From positions 1-21,193 of the forward strand of contig CAZINX010000027.1 of the NCBI GenBank assembly GCA_964540795.1: a stretch of DNA of 21,193 nt, written 5' to 3'. A model generated the notes under the pieces. That model saw only the letters and a program-made list of their open reading frames with translations, was not told the origin of the DNA and did no database searches. Numbering within the stretch: the stretch's first letter is position 1; each line of letters starts with the position of its first letter. Below, piece by piece: positions 13,968 to 21,193 of this stretch. Both the position numbers and the translations under genes were made by a program. Source of the DNA: Dichotomicrobium sp964540795 (lineage in GTDB: Bacteria; Pseudomonadota; Alphaproteobacteria; Rhizobiales; Rhodomicrobiaceae).

Positions 13968-16529
13968 ATGGAGCGGGCTGTAAGTGTCGCTGCCATAATC
14001 TTAATCACATTGCTTCCCTTGATCGGCGGTCCGGGGCTTGCTGCCCAAAAGCAGGAAATGAAAAGGCACAGCATGTACGAAAGCTCCAGCCATCAGGATG
14101 CAGATAATAGCAAGGCGGGCTGTCCTGCTACAGCGCCGATACCGGGCATAACGAGTGCTTTCGCCATGCCGGTGCCCGTCAAGGACAGCGCCCGGCAGCT
14201 GGGGAAGGTAACTCTACATCTTTCTGCCGAAGGTGCGCCGGCGCTTGCACGATCTGAACTCATCGCACTCCTCCAGCCTGTGCTGAACGATGCATGGCTA
14301 GTCCGGATAAAGCAGGCGGCTGGAGGCGGTCCGAGGATCACGCTGCCTACCTTATGCGCTACCGGTTTACCGGCACAGTTTAGTACGACAGAGCTGACCG
14401 TGACTCTGGATGTGCCTCTTGCCGCAAGACGACCTGGTGCCATCAGCCTTAATCAGGCGCAGCACACGCCGCGAGAGCCGAGCGCAGAACCGGCTGAGGT
14501 TTCTGCCTACGCCAACTTGTTCTTTGGGATCGACCATATCGCGCATTCCGATTTCACCGCCGAAGGGTGGTCCACGCCAAACTTCGCTTTAGACGGTGCT
14601 ATCCGCTGGAAAAACATCGTTTTGGAGGGCGAATTCTCGTTGGCAAACGACTTTGCGTTCGAGCGTCGTTCTACGCGCCTTGTCTACGACATGCCGGGCA
14701 ATGCTCTGCGCTTCCAAGCCGGCGATTTGCACGTGCAGGGCACGCATGGATTTGCAGGCCGCAACATATTGGGGATGTCTCTGCAGCGTTCCTATTCATT
14801 GCTACAGCCCCACAAGTCAACAAGGCCAGATGCAAGCCGCAGCTTCATCGTGTATCAGCCCAGCGAGGTTGAAGTGCGCGTGAACGGTCGCACAGTGCGC
14901 ACGTTCCAGCTCCCGCCAGGTGAATACGAGCTCTCCGATTTGCCCCTCGTAACTGGGGGTAATCAGATCACAGTCGAAGTGACGGAGGTGTCGGGTCGGA
15001 TCCGCACCTATGATTTCACAGTTTTTTACGACTTTAACCTTCTCAAACCTGGATTAAGCGAATGGCACGTAGCGGCAGGTTTCACGCCGGAATACGGTAT
15101 TGACGGGCGGGAGTACGTCTTCGATCGGCCAGCCTTTTACGCCGAGTATCGTCGGGGCATTCTCGAAAACCTTACTGGAGAAGCGTTTGCTTTTGCCGCT
15201 GACGGCGGTGCAGCCCTTGATATCGGCCTCGCGTCGGAGAATGCCCTCGGGTCCATGTTTCTGCGTGCGGCAGCCAGCTACAACAGCCATGAGCTCGGAT
15301 ACGCGTTTGGGTTTGACTGGCAAACCGATGACCTGGGCGATTGGGGAGACGCGCTCACAGCTGTTCGCCTGTCTGCGGATTATGAAAGCGACGCGTTTGG
15401 CGGGCTATCGAGCCAAGCCCGGGAAAGCCACACGCTGCGTCTCGGCGGCGCTCTGGCCTTTGCGTTACCGGACGGGGTACGGGGCTTTGCCAGCGTTAAT
15501 TATGCTGATCAATCCACGGACCATTCTCAGCTGAATGCCAGTCTCTCCTTGAGTAAGACTGTCGGACGCGAATTAAGCTGGACACTAAGCACTGGTTATC
15601 GCCAGGCGACGGACCAGCAGGATGAGAGTAATAGGCAGGACCAATGGTCTGCCCGTTTCGGTATAAATTACCGCTTTAGTCCTGATGCACGCCTTTCAGC
15701 GGATTACGATGTCGTTGAACGAACCGCGACAACTGAAATCGATCAGAAAGGTCACACAACATCCGGTAGCTGGGCTGCGGAAATCGAGTGGTCCAATGAC
15801 GCCAAGACGGAACACCCGCGCGGTCGCAGCGAGAACGCTTTGGCTGGGGACTTGCGTTATGCCGGGAACCGCTTCGTTGCATCCGCGGGCCACACGAGGC
15901 GCGTTTACGGCCTGCAAGAGCGAATAGACTTTCGCAGTTCGGCAACACTCGCGACGGGGCTTGCCTTTGCCGACGGCAATTTTGCCTGGGGCCGTCCTGT
16001 GAATGGAAGCTTTGCCATCGTCGATCTCCCTGCCGAAGTCCGGGATGGGGTCTTGCAGGTGGCACCCTCGGCGGAAGGCGCCACTGCTGAAGCGAACGTC
16101 TGGGGGCCGGCTCTTGTCTCGAACCTACCGGCCTACGTTGCCACCACCATGCCTGTGGTCGCAAACGATGTCCCCTCAGATTATGATCCCGGTAGTGGGG
16201 CGTTCACTTTGGCGCCGCCTTATAAGGCGGGTTATGCCATCACGGCCGGGACTGCTGGTCGGTTGGCAGTAAGCGGTCGGCTCGTCGACATCGATGGCGA
16301 GCCCATCGCTCTGCTGGTTGGCCGCGCCACTCCACAAGACAGTTCTGACTCACCGCCACACCAGTTTTTCACGGACCGGACCGGACAGTTCTTCATACAA
16401 GGCCTTGCTCCTGGAAGCTGGACTCTGACCTTGCCGGACCGGACCGATCTAAAATTTACCTTTCAATTGACGCCCTCTAATCAACGGATCATCGATGTTG
16501 GCACGCTCGAAGCGACCGAGAATCGCTGA
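13968..16529 (+). CDS. Outer-membrane fimbrial usher
   Basis: This 853-residue protein has an N-terminal signal segment (AAIILITLLPLIGGPGLAAQ) and a periplasmic region with two Cys. A long series of amphipathic beta-strands rich in aromatic residues follows (ANLFFGIDHIAHSDF, GAIRWKNIVLEGEFSL, AFRFQ-type strands), as in a 24-strand usher barrel. Around residues 290-355 lies the typical middle/plug region: FIVYQPSEVEVRVNGRTVRT, LPPGEYELSDLPLVTGGNQI and FTVFYDFNLLKPG. The C-terminal globular domain (755-853) includes VSGRLVDIDGEPIALLVGRA and GQFFIQGLAPGSWTL. It receives chaperone-subunit complexes and assembles the fibre through the barrel. Start at 13968 lacks a strong ribosome site 35 bp after the chaperone stop. 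The last gene overlaps its 3' end. Confidence 0.92.
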   Translation: MERAVSVAAIILITLLPLIGGPGLAAQKQEMKRHSMYESSSHQDADNSKAGCPATAPIPGITSAFAMPVPVKDSARQLGKVTLHLSAEGAPALARSELIALLQPVLNDAWLVRIKQAAGGGPRITLPTLCATGLPAQFSTTELTVTLDVPLAARRPGAISLNQAQHTPREPSAEPAEVSAYANLFFGIDHIAHSDFTAEGWSTPNFALDGAIRWKNIVLEGEFSLANDFAFERRSTRLVYDMPGNALRFQAGDLHVQGTHGFAGRNILGMSLQRSYSLLQPHKSTRPDASRSFIVYQPSEVEVRVNGRTVRTFQLPPGEYELSDLPLVTGGNQITVEVTEVSGRIRTYDFTVFYDFNLLKPGLSEWHVAAGFTPEYGIDGREYVFDRPAFYAEYRRGILENLTGEAFAFAADGGAALDIGLASENALGSMFLRAAASYNSHELGYAFGFDWQTDDLGDWGDALTAVRLSADYESDAFGGLSSQARESHTLRLGGALAFALPDGVRGFASVNYADQSTDHSQLNASLSLSKTVGRELSWTLSTGYRQATDQQDESNRQDQWSARFGINYRFSPDARLSADYDVVERTATTEIDQKGHTTSGSWAAEIEWSNDAKTEHPRGRSENALAGDLRYAGNRFVASAGHTRRVYGLQERIDFRSSATLATGLAFADGNFAWGRPVNGSFAIVDLPAEVRDGVLQVAPSAEGATAEANVWGPALVSNLPAYVATTMPVVANDVPSDYDPGSGAFTLAPPYKAGYAITAGTAGRLAVSGRLVDIDGEPIALLVGRATPQDSSDSPPHQFFTDRTGQFFIQGLAPGSWTLTLPDRTDLKFTFQLTPSNQRIIDVGTLEATENR

Positions 16530-17415
16530 ATTAATGGCCACTGGCCTTGCGGCAATGACCACGCTGAGCCTGTTTTCCGCTTCGGGGTGGGCCGAACCTT
16601 GTGCGCCTGTATTCGAAGGAGAGGCCGGCGTCACGACGAAAGGACGGTTTGATCCGATCAGTGATACGCCGCGTCTATACAACATTCTGAAGTTGCGTAA
16701 TCCCGAGAGCCGGGGGTGTTCGGCGCGCCTCACCTTTTCTGTACGCAGTTTTTCTCACAACTGGCCGAAAACGGCAGCCTTGGTGATCCGCGATCAAAGC
16801 GGAAGATCGCTCCTCGAAGAACACCCCGGAGAGGGCGGGAGTGAACGCGACAATGTCAGACTGACATTATCGCCAGACGTGGCCGAGTCCTGGCCCATGA
16901 CCTTCGATCTTGAGAATAGCGGGCCGTTGCTGCGCCCTGGCCAATATGCCGCTGAACTCGAAATCTCCCTTTGGCCAAGCGGTCAGGGCCAGGGCACAGC
17001 ATTCGACCATCAAGATCTCAAGCTGCGTTTCGAGATCGAGTCCTCTGTGCGCCTGGCCATTGCGGAGAGTGCGCCCGGCACGACTGTGTCTTTGGGCGAA
17101 CTTCGACCCGGGAAAAGACAGGGGCTTGCGTTATTGGTCACCTCGAACGCGCCTTACAGCTTTGGCGTTAGCTCCCAAAATGACTGGACGCTGCGAAGGC
17201 TCGGGGGTACCGGCCGCTTAGATGAAAGCGTTCCGTATCGCCTCACTCTTGATGGTTTTGAGGCTGGCAGCGACCCGGATTTTGCGAAGGATTATGAACG
17301 GGTGGCCGAAGGTACCCGTGCTCATAATCTCGAAATTACGACAGGCGCGTTCGAATATATCCGGCACGGTCGTTACGAAGATATCATTACCTTAGTGGTC
17401 GGAGCACGTCACTAA
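16495..17415 (+). CDS. Larger fimbrial subunit or tip adhesin candidate
   Basis: This 306-residue exported protein has a signal peptide with basic start (MLARSKRPRI) and hydrophobic core, cleaved near GWA-EP (33). The ATG at 16495 overlaps the usher end by 35 bp; an ATG at 16534 would remove the overlap and still leave a signal peptide. The mature protein has two cysteines (Cys36 and Cys75) and is beta-rich. A C-terminal half around 180-306 resembles a pilin domain ending GRYEDIITLVVGARH. It is longer than the other two subunits by about 100 residues. A position after the usher and a two-part layout fit a tip adhesin, but no ligand-binding family is recognised. Confidence 0.7.
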   Translation: MLARSKRPRIAELMATGLAAMTTLSLFSASGWAEPCAPVFEGEAGVTTKGRFDPISDTPRLYNILKLRNPESRGCSARLTFSVRSFSHNWPKTAALVIRDQSGRSLLEEHPGEGGSERDNVRLTLSPDVAESWPMTFDLENSGPLLRPGQYAAELEISLWPSGQGQGTAFDHQDLKLRFEIESSVRLAIAESAPGTTVSLGELRPGKRQGLALLVTSNAPYSFGVSSQNDWTLRRLGGTGRLDESVPYRLTLDGFEAGSDPDFAKDYERVAEGTRAHNLEITTGAFEYIRHGRYEDIITLVVGARH

Positions 17416-17460
17416 GAGAAGTTCACATCTGTAACTCTGCAATCACAAAGGGGAACGATC

Positions 17461-17871
17461 ATGGTCACTCAGTTCATTTGTTCTCGGTTCGTTTTTTTTA
17501 TAACTGTTTTAGTGAGCGGGGCTCTGTTCTTTTGGATCGCCTCTAACGCAGAACCTGAAGTTCGCTCTTCGGTGATTGAGAGCTACGCAACCCAACAAGT
17601 GATGCAACATATGAATCGTTATGATTATGGCCGTTTTGATACGCCATTAACCATAGAAGCTGGCCACAGAAACGATCATTATGTTTCAGGCTCAGGAACA
17701 TTTATTCGCTTTGGACGAGATCAGGATTCTAATATTCCGACTACCGAGTTCCAAAAAATACGGTATGTCGTTGTTGTGACGGTCACATGCGCCCGATGGG
17801 TCGTCCATGACTGCCTTGCCGTACGCAATATCAGGATTTTGAACGATAGGACCAACCGTCCGCTCATTTGA
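17461..17871 (+). CDS. Small membrane-anchored protein at the end of the fimbrial operon
   Basis: This 136-residue protein is preceded by AAGGGGA with 6-nt spacing. Residues 9-27 (RFVFFITVLVSGALFFWIAS) form one membrane helix or uncleaved signal anchor. The remainder is polar and beta-prone, with Tyr/His-rich YATQQVMQHMNRYDYGRFD and two Cys (in VTCARWVVHDCLAV) that could bond in the periplasm. I do not recognise the family. It lies 45 bp after the tip-subunit candidate and directly before a strong terminator, so it is probably the last gene of the fimbrial transcript. The role (assembly, regulation or anchoring) is unknown. Confidence 0.65.
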   Translation: MVTQFICSRFVFFITVLVSGALFFWIASNAEPEVRSSVIESYATQQVMQHMNRYDYGRFDTPLTIEAGHRNDHYVSGSGTFIRFGRDQDSNIPTTEFQKIRYVVVVTVTCARWVVHDCLAVRNIRILNDRTNRPLI

Positions 17872-17886
17872 TAGAAACAAATCAAA

Positions 17887-17926
17887 CCCTGGCAGCCACA
17901 TTGGACTGCCAGGGTCTTTTTTTTTT
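17887..17926 (+). terminator. Strong rho-independent terminator closing the fimbrial operon
   Basis: CCCTGGCAG (17887-17895) pairs perfectly with CTGCCAGGG (17906-17914) across a 10-nt loop, then TC and ten T (17917-17926). It lies 15 bp after the last fimbrial-operon stop. On the minus strand the stem is followed by GTTTGATTTGTTTC, so it may also stop the converging small-protein transcript. Confidence 0.93.
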
Positions 17927-17949
17927 CTGGCGAGCGCAGGACGCGAAGG

Positions 17950-18246
17950 CTACAGACCGAGCGCTTCAGCAAGCGCTTCTTCTGCCGTTCGATTGATCGC
18001 TTCGAGCATAAAGGCCAGATCATTTTCGTCAATATCGAGCGCCAAGTTACTCAAATGCATGGTCGCAGAGGAGATCAGATAAAGCCGCTCGACATCAAAG
18101 TCGAGGTCCATTGTGTGAAATGCCTGACTGTAGTCGAGAATCCGATTCATTTTATCACGGTCAACCGCGTGTTGCATGTTTTCCAGTATCAGCTTTCTAC
18201 GCCGCCTGTAGCGGCCCAAGCTCATCTTGCGGGCTTTTTCAGTCAT
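17950..18246 (-). CDS. Small helical protein of unknown function (paralogue A)
   Basis: This 98-residue protein starts at 18246 with CGGAG 8 nt upstream. The N-terminus is strongly basic (GRYRRRRK). The rest is helical, ending in an acidic C-terminus (DIDENDLAFMLEAINRTAEE). Residues from RLYLISSATMHLSNLAL align without gaps with the neighbouring protein, about 13 identities in 38, including a shared L-A...D-E..LA...E....A.EA pattern. Both lie on the minus strand 44 bp apart, probably one transcript, converging on the fimbrial operon. A regulatory or adaptor role is possible, but no family is recognised. Confidence 0.6.
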   Translation of the reverse strand: MTEKARKMSLGRYRRRRKLILENMQHAVDRDKMNRILDYSQAFHTMDLDFDVERLYLISSATMHLSNLALDIDENDLAFMLEAINRTAEEALAEALGL

Positions 18247-18290
18247 ATTAATTACTCCGATGTACTTTTGTGTCTGCTTCAGGTTGACCT

Positions 18291-18545
18291 TCAGCCCAAA
18301 CGTGTTTGCGCCTCGCGTGCCTCATGCGCGGCCATCTCGAAAAAATAGGCTAGTAACTCTTCGTCGAGTTGACGTGCAAGTCGCCCCATTTCTGTGGATA
18401 ATTCAGAGATATAAGTCAGTTTTTCACGATTTGATTCCGTCATTTGAGTTGCTAATGTATGTATAGCGCCATTCTTCACTGCCACAGATATCTCATTTAT
18501 ACAGTGACTTTTCGGGATGGAAACATCCCGTTTGTGGCTTGACAT
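18291..18545 (-). CDS. Small helical protein of unknown function (paralogue B)
   Basis: The ATG at 18545 follows GGGAGG with 7-nt spacing; a TTG two codons earlier is less likely. The 84-residue product is mostly helical and charged, with KLTYISELSTEMGRLARQLD and EELLAYFFEMAAHEAREAQ. It shares the C-terminal pattern of the downstream protein and appears paralogous to it. It lacks the long basic N-terminus of its partner. It is the first gene of the pair. No known family is recognised. Confidence 0.6.
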   Translation of the reverse strand: MSSHKRDVSIPKSHCINEISVAVKNGAIHTLATQMTESNREKLTYISELSTEMGRLARQLDEELLAYFFEMAAHEAREAQTRLG

Positions 18546-18910
18546 CGTCAACCTCCCGGTTGCATACGCTGTTTCTACTGACTTACGTATTTTGTAAACT
18601 AGCGTGCCGCATTAACCAATGCAATCACTTTTTGCCTAAAAAATGCCTTGATTTGACCGCGGTATTTTCATTTTTTGCGCCAGCGGTGAATTTGAGTTGC
18701 TGGGACCTCTCTGGCGTGTGTCGGGTTCGACGCACAGTTGTTAGGCATGAGCGAAGGATCGACGGGAGGGCCGACAATCCGGAGATTTGCAAGCTCGCGG
18801 CGCTAAGGAAATCCTAACTTCAATGACAACCGGGTCGTCCGGTTCCGGCGCAATTTTGCTAAAACTCGATATGAGTGATGAGCGTGGGCCTAACAGTCAG
18901 CGGGGAACAC
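18546..18910. other. Divergent promoter region between the small-protein pair and the XRE gene
   Basis: This roughly 365-bp gap should carry promoters in both directions. It is AT-rich near 18590-18680. It contains the short palindrome AACCGG-GTCGT-CCGGTT (18828-18844), some 66 bp before the regulator's start and a candidate operator. No convincing gene is seen in it. Confidence 0.45.
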
Positions 18911-19639
18911 ATGCAGGAGATTGTCGCGCCGGACGCCGAAAAGATTGATGATGGTATCTCGTTGGCTTCGTACTTGGCGCCGCGCTTGCCGAGCCGCCTC
19001 AATGGCCCAGAAGTCGGTGCCGGGCTGCGCCGGTTCCGGCGTGCCAGGGGACATACCCTCCGGCAAGTGGCCGAGGCTACGGGCACAACACCTCAAACCA
19101 TCCATCGCCTTGAAAGCGGGGGGATGACGCTGTCGGTCGACTGGCTTCTAAAAATTTGTGAGGCCCTCGAGATCCAACCGACCTCCTTGTTTCAGTCCGC
19201 CGAAGAAACCGAGCTTTCGGTGATGGCGATGATCGATGTCGACGCTGAGATAAGAAACCTGCCGGATCACCGACATGAGGCTATAACCCTGTCGGGTTCC
19301 ATTGGGAATGTGTTTGGCGTTCGCGTCGAGAATCCCGTTGGCAGCTTTGAAGCTGGCGACATTCTGATTGCCGCCCCCGCTAATCCCTACCCGCCCGCCA
19401 ATCGCGATTGGGGACCTTGTTTAATACAAGCTGACAATGAGGCCGCCCGGCTTTGCCATGTTTTCCAGACAGCCGAAGGCCGTTGGATCACTGTGGCTAT
19501 GGATCGCGGTGGACCCTCCCAGTTCTCGGCATCAGTCACTTGGCTTGCCCGGATCGTTACGGTCGTTCGTTATCTCCCCGAAATACAAGAGGCAAGTGCC
19601 CTGGAACATGTCGACAGGGCGTTCCCACTATCGACCTGA
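18911..19639 (+). CDS. XRE-family transcriptional regulator
   Basis: I chose the ATG at 18911 (242 residues) because GGGGA precedes it; in-frame GTG/ATG starts at 18875-18878 lack a site. Residues 37-95 are a classic XRE/Cro helix-turn-helix: GLRRFRRARGHTLRQVAEAT, TTPQTIHRLESG, then VDWLLKICEALEIQPTSLF. The C-terminal part (from about 105) is beta-rich (FGVRVENPVGSFEAGDILIA, then WGPCLIQAD and RWITVAMDRG). It resembles a peptidase-S24-like or cupin-like sensor fold, though no Ser-Lys catalytic pair is evident. It is likely a repressor that binds its own upstream region. Its targets may include the nearby small-protein pair or the fimbrial operon, which is inference from position. Confidence 0.82.
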   Translation: MQEIVAPDAEKIDDGISLASYLAPRLPSRLNGPEVGAGLRRFRRARGHTLRQVAEATGTTPQTIHRLESGGMTLSVDWLLKICEALEIQPTSLFQSAEETELSVMAMIDVDAEIRNLPDHRHEAITLSGSIGNVFGVRVENPVGSFEAGDILIAAPANPYPPANRDWGPCLIQADNEAARLCHVFQTAEGRWITVAMDRGGPSQFSASVTWLARIVTVVRYLPEIQEASALEHVDRAFPLST

Positions 19640-19792
19640 CTGCGATCTGGCTCGCTAAATGACACCATTTGCTCCATGCGGTCCGCGGCTCGCGAAAATT
19701 TTGCGTGGGTCATGCGCAACTTAAGCGATGATATGTGCCGGCGAGCCGCAGCTTCTCGCGCGGGCTCAGATTATTATCAGGGACTTCAGCTG

Positions 19793-19996
19793 TTATTTGC
19801 AGCGCACGGTCTGGAGCGTCGTCCTCAGTAGGTGGCCATAATCACCGGAAAACGCCTGCATCAGATACTCAAACTGCGCCTCTTGCGGTACGCCGCTCTC
19901 TCGTAGTGCCCTGAGCGTCCGGCCGGCAATCGCCAACGGATTGGGCGACTCTCCAGCCAGTGCGATTTCTATGTGCGGGTACCTGATCCGCTCCAT
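19793..19996 (-). CDS. Small conserved-looking protein of unknown function
   Basis: From the ATG at 19996 the product is MERIRYPHIEIALAGESPNP, then AIAGRTLRALRESGVPQEAQ and YLMQAFSGDYGHLLRTTLQT. This pattern (YPHI...L.G...N..A..G....ALR..GV......F...A.SGDY.HLL.T) recurs, from memory, in short hypothetical proteins of many bacteria and phages. The frame is open up to 20056, so a longer start is possible; no strong ribosome site decides. The function is unknown. It lies alone in a decayed region. The preceding 19640-19792 holds nothing I can identify. Confidence 0.65.
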   Translation of the reverse strand: MERIRYPHIEIALAGESPNPLAIAGRTLRALRESGVPQEAQFEYLMQAFSGDYGHLLRTTLQTVRCK

Positions 19997-20056
19997 TGCA
20001 CATACCATTCGGGCGAACGACCAGTGTTCTGGGGGTCGAGAACAGCACTTGAGCAT

Positions 20057-20430
20057 TGCAGCGATGTGACGGTAGGTCCGAAAAGTTGATAGGGGCTACC
20101 CCGGTTAGCTGTGCACGCTCACATTACTGCGGAAATAGCGCGAGAACGCCAATCCGCGTCAAGGCGATATCCGATCGGTGCATTCAGCTACGATTCCCTC
20201 TTCGAGGCACCCTCAGATATTGGTTGCTTGTTTCCCCCTTGGCTGCCAGGTCATTTTGAGCCTTTCACCGCTCTTCTCACTACCGGATCGGGCGAAGCAG
20301 CAGACGCCGCCTTGTGACGATACCCTCACGGTTGAGCCGAGACCCGATTCCGGCAGGTGCTACTTCGGCCACGCGGTGAGAAGGGACATCCGATATTAGT
20401 CAAGCACAAGCAGTCGGGCAGGCCGCGACG
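20057..20430. other. Gene-free stretch, probably decayed
   Basis: I see no complete gene on either strand. Short frames such as one reading RYPIGAFSYDSLFEAPSDIG (near 20170-20225, plus strand) look mildly coding-like but lack a start signal and a recognisable family. The flanks are mobile-element and gene fragments, so decayed DNA is the simplest explanation. Confidence 0.4.
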
Positions 20431-20604
20431 TCACAGCCGCGGCCGCCCGCCCTTCGCGCCATCCGAGCGCTTCAGCGCCCTGGCCAATGGCTTGCGAAAA
20501 ACCTCCCATGGCACCAGCGCGTCCAGCTTTTCCAGCGGATCGCCAGCCTCGCTCAAGCGTGCATAGCGCTCGTCAATGTCTCAGAATCCAGGCTGTCCGC
20601 GCAT
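20431..20604 (-). pseudogene. IS5-family transposase, N-terminal remnant
   Basis: The minus strand from an ATG at 20604 (preceded by GGGAGG) reads MRGQPGF-stop-DIDERYARLSEAGDPLEKLD, then ALVPWEVFRKPLARALKRSD and GAKGGRPRL before a second stop. This is the standard beginning of IS5-family transposases (M.GQ.GFWD...R...LS..GDPLE.L...V.WE.FR..L). The expected Trp codon TGG is TGA here, and the catalytic DDE domain is absent. It is a dead fragment of about 58 codons. Confidence 0.85.
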
Positions 20605-20693
20605 CTTTCACCTCCCCCGTCGCCATCGCAGTCAGCGCCAGTGAATCATGTCGCCTCTGATTCGGAGAGAGGTTTTTCGAGGCGGTGCTAGGG

Positions 20694-20850
20694 CGGATCA
20701 TGGCGCTTGCGGACGCCTGGTAGGCGCTCAGTGAGAACACGCGGCGCTTTCGGCTCCAGAGCTTCCCCTATGGCGTGATCTACCGCGTACAAGGCGACGA
20801 AGTGCTGGTCCTCCCGGCCTAGCATCTGCAGTGCAAGCCGGGCGCTGGAG
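20694..20850 (+). pseudogene. Broken second copy of the ParE toxin gene
   Basis: The plus strand reads RIMALADAW-stop-ALSENTRRFRLQSFPYGVIYRV and QGDEVLVLPA-stop, then HLQCKPG. It aligns with the intact ParE at 9572-9868 (RITAFPDAWQALSQNTRRCR and RFPYGVIYRVQGDEALVLAV). The first stop (TAG at 20730) replaces the expected CAG codon; a second TAG lies at 20820. The N-terminal half and the antitoxin are missing. It is an inverted, decayed relic. Confidence 0.88.
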
Positions 20851-20923
20851 CGCCACTCTAGCCTGTTCGGGCACATCGCCAAATGCGCCGCGCTTCACAC
20901 CGCCTCGCGTAAGGCCGTGCGCG

Positions 20924-20955
20924 GGAAACGCCGCAAGCGGGGCGGCGGCGTTTCC
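20924..20955. repeat. Perfect 11-bp hairpin downstream of the caspase remnant
   Basis: GGAAACGCCGC (20924-20934) pairs with GCGGCGTTTCC (20945-20955) across a 10-nt loop. It lies just after the stop of the minus-strand caspase fragment. No T-run follows on either strand, so a terminator role is doubtful. Confidence 0.7.
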
Positions 20956-20978
20956 TCGCAAACATATAAACCGAGCTT

Positions 20979-21170
20979 TTACGTGTGGAGCACCTCGAAG
21001 TTGGGCCGCTGTAGCGCTGCGGCCATGGCGGTAGCGTGATTCACCGGGTTGGTGAGCGGCGCGGTGCTCGTGGAAGCGCTTTTGCCGATAACAAGCGCGA
21101 CGCGGCGCTCGCCCGAGCCGCGACCGGATGGCGGGCGCTGGCCCTCGTATGATGTTCCCCGCTCGCTCAC
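20979..21170 (-). pseudogene. Caspase-like peptidase, N-terminal remnant (second copy)
   Basis: The minus strand from a GTG at 21170 reads MSERGTSYEGQRPPSGRGSG, then ERRVALVIGKSASTSTAPL and TNPVNHATAMAAALQRPNFE before a stop. It matches the first 60 residues of the intact caspase at 6456 (RGTSYEG..., ERRVALVIGNGEYDNTRPL, ANPANDAAAIAAALERHHF). The resemblance includes the unusual RGTSYEG leader and the GGGCAGGC before the start. The catalytic His and Cys regions are missing. It is a dead head fragment of a related gene. Confidence 0.88.
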
Positions 21171-21193
21171 GCCGCCTGCCCGCCCAAAACGCC

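Noticed and set aside
18539..18817. 92-codon plus-strand frame in the divergent promoter region
   Set aside because: It starts opposite the start of the small helical gene, lacks a ribosome site and has no coding-like composition.
20924..20955. Hairpin considered as a terminator
   Set aside because: No T-run on either strand; it is kept only as a repeat.

Overview
The window looks like accessory DNA from an alphaproteobacterium. The base composition is high-GC, several small proteins are of alphaproteobacterial type (a MGGPGSGR-type zinc-ribbon protein and an HGGXSTGPK-type protein), and an IS1595/ISXO2-type transposase is present. A Hyphomonadaceae/Maricaulales-like host is my guess from style; no rRNA, tRNA or housekeeping gene confirms it.

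Region 1 (1-4000) starts inside a TPR gene built of near-identical 156-bp repeats. A decayed gene tail and the 3' half of an IS1595-type transposase follow. Next is a roughly 704-residue protein with two C-terminal membrane helices; its motifs resemble large proteins of peptidase-linked conflict systems. Region 2 (4000-6100) is a recombination scar: an intact serine resolvase, the N-terminal part of a tyrosine integrase, and two small zinc-binding-type proteins. Region 3 (6456-10100) holds a caspase-like peptidase fused to a formylglycine-generating-enzyme-like (FGE) domain, a membrane-anchored DUF1353 protein, and a ParE-type toxin-antitoxin pair. Region 4 (10100-11760) is mostly non-coding, with tandem repeats and fragments of a transposase and of a second FGE-gene 3' tail.

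Region 5 (11764-17926) is a clean chaperone-usher fimbrial operon: two pilin-like subunits, a periplasmic chaperone, an outer-membrane usher, a larger subunit or tip protein, and a small membrane-anchored protein, closed by a strong rho-independent terminator. The chaperone should fold and cap subunits in the periplasm and the usher should assemble them at the outer membrane. Region 6 (17950-19640) has two small helical proteins on the minus strand that appear to be paralogues, and a plus-strand XRE-type regulator. Region 7 (19640-21193) is decayed: one small conserved-looking gene, then fragments of an IS5-type transposase, a second parE and a second caspase.

The caspase head, FGE-gene tail and parE copies repeat in broken form elsewhere in the window. 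This suggests that caspase-FGE/TA cassettes are a multi-copy, recombining family in this genome. The best candidates for an undescribed system are the caspase-FGE plus DUF1353 pair, the 704-residue protein, and the fimbrial operon with its unassigned terminal gene and flanking small-protein pair. Homology statements come from motif recognition by eye; no search was run.
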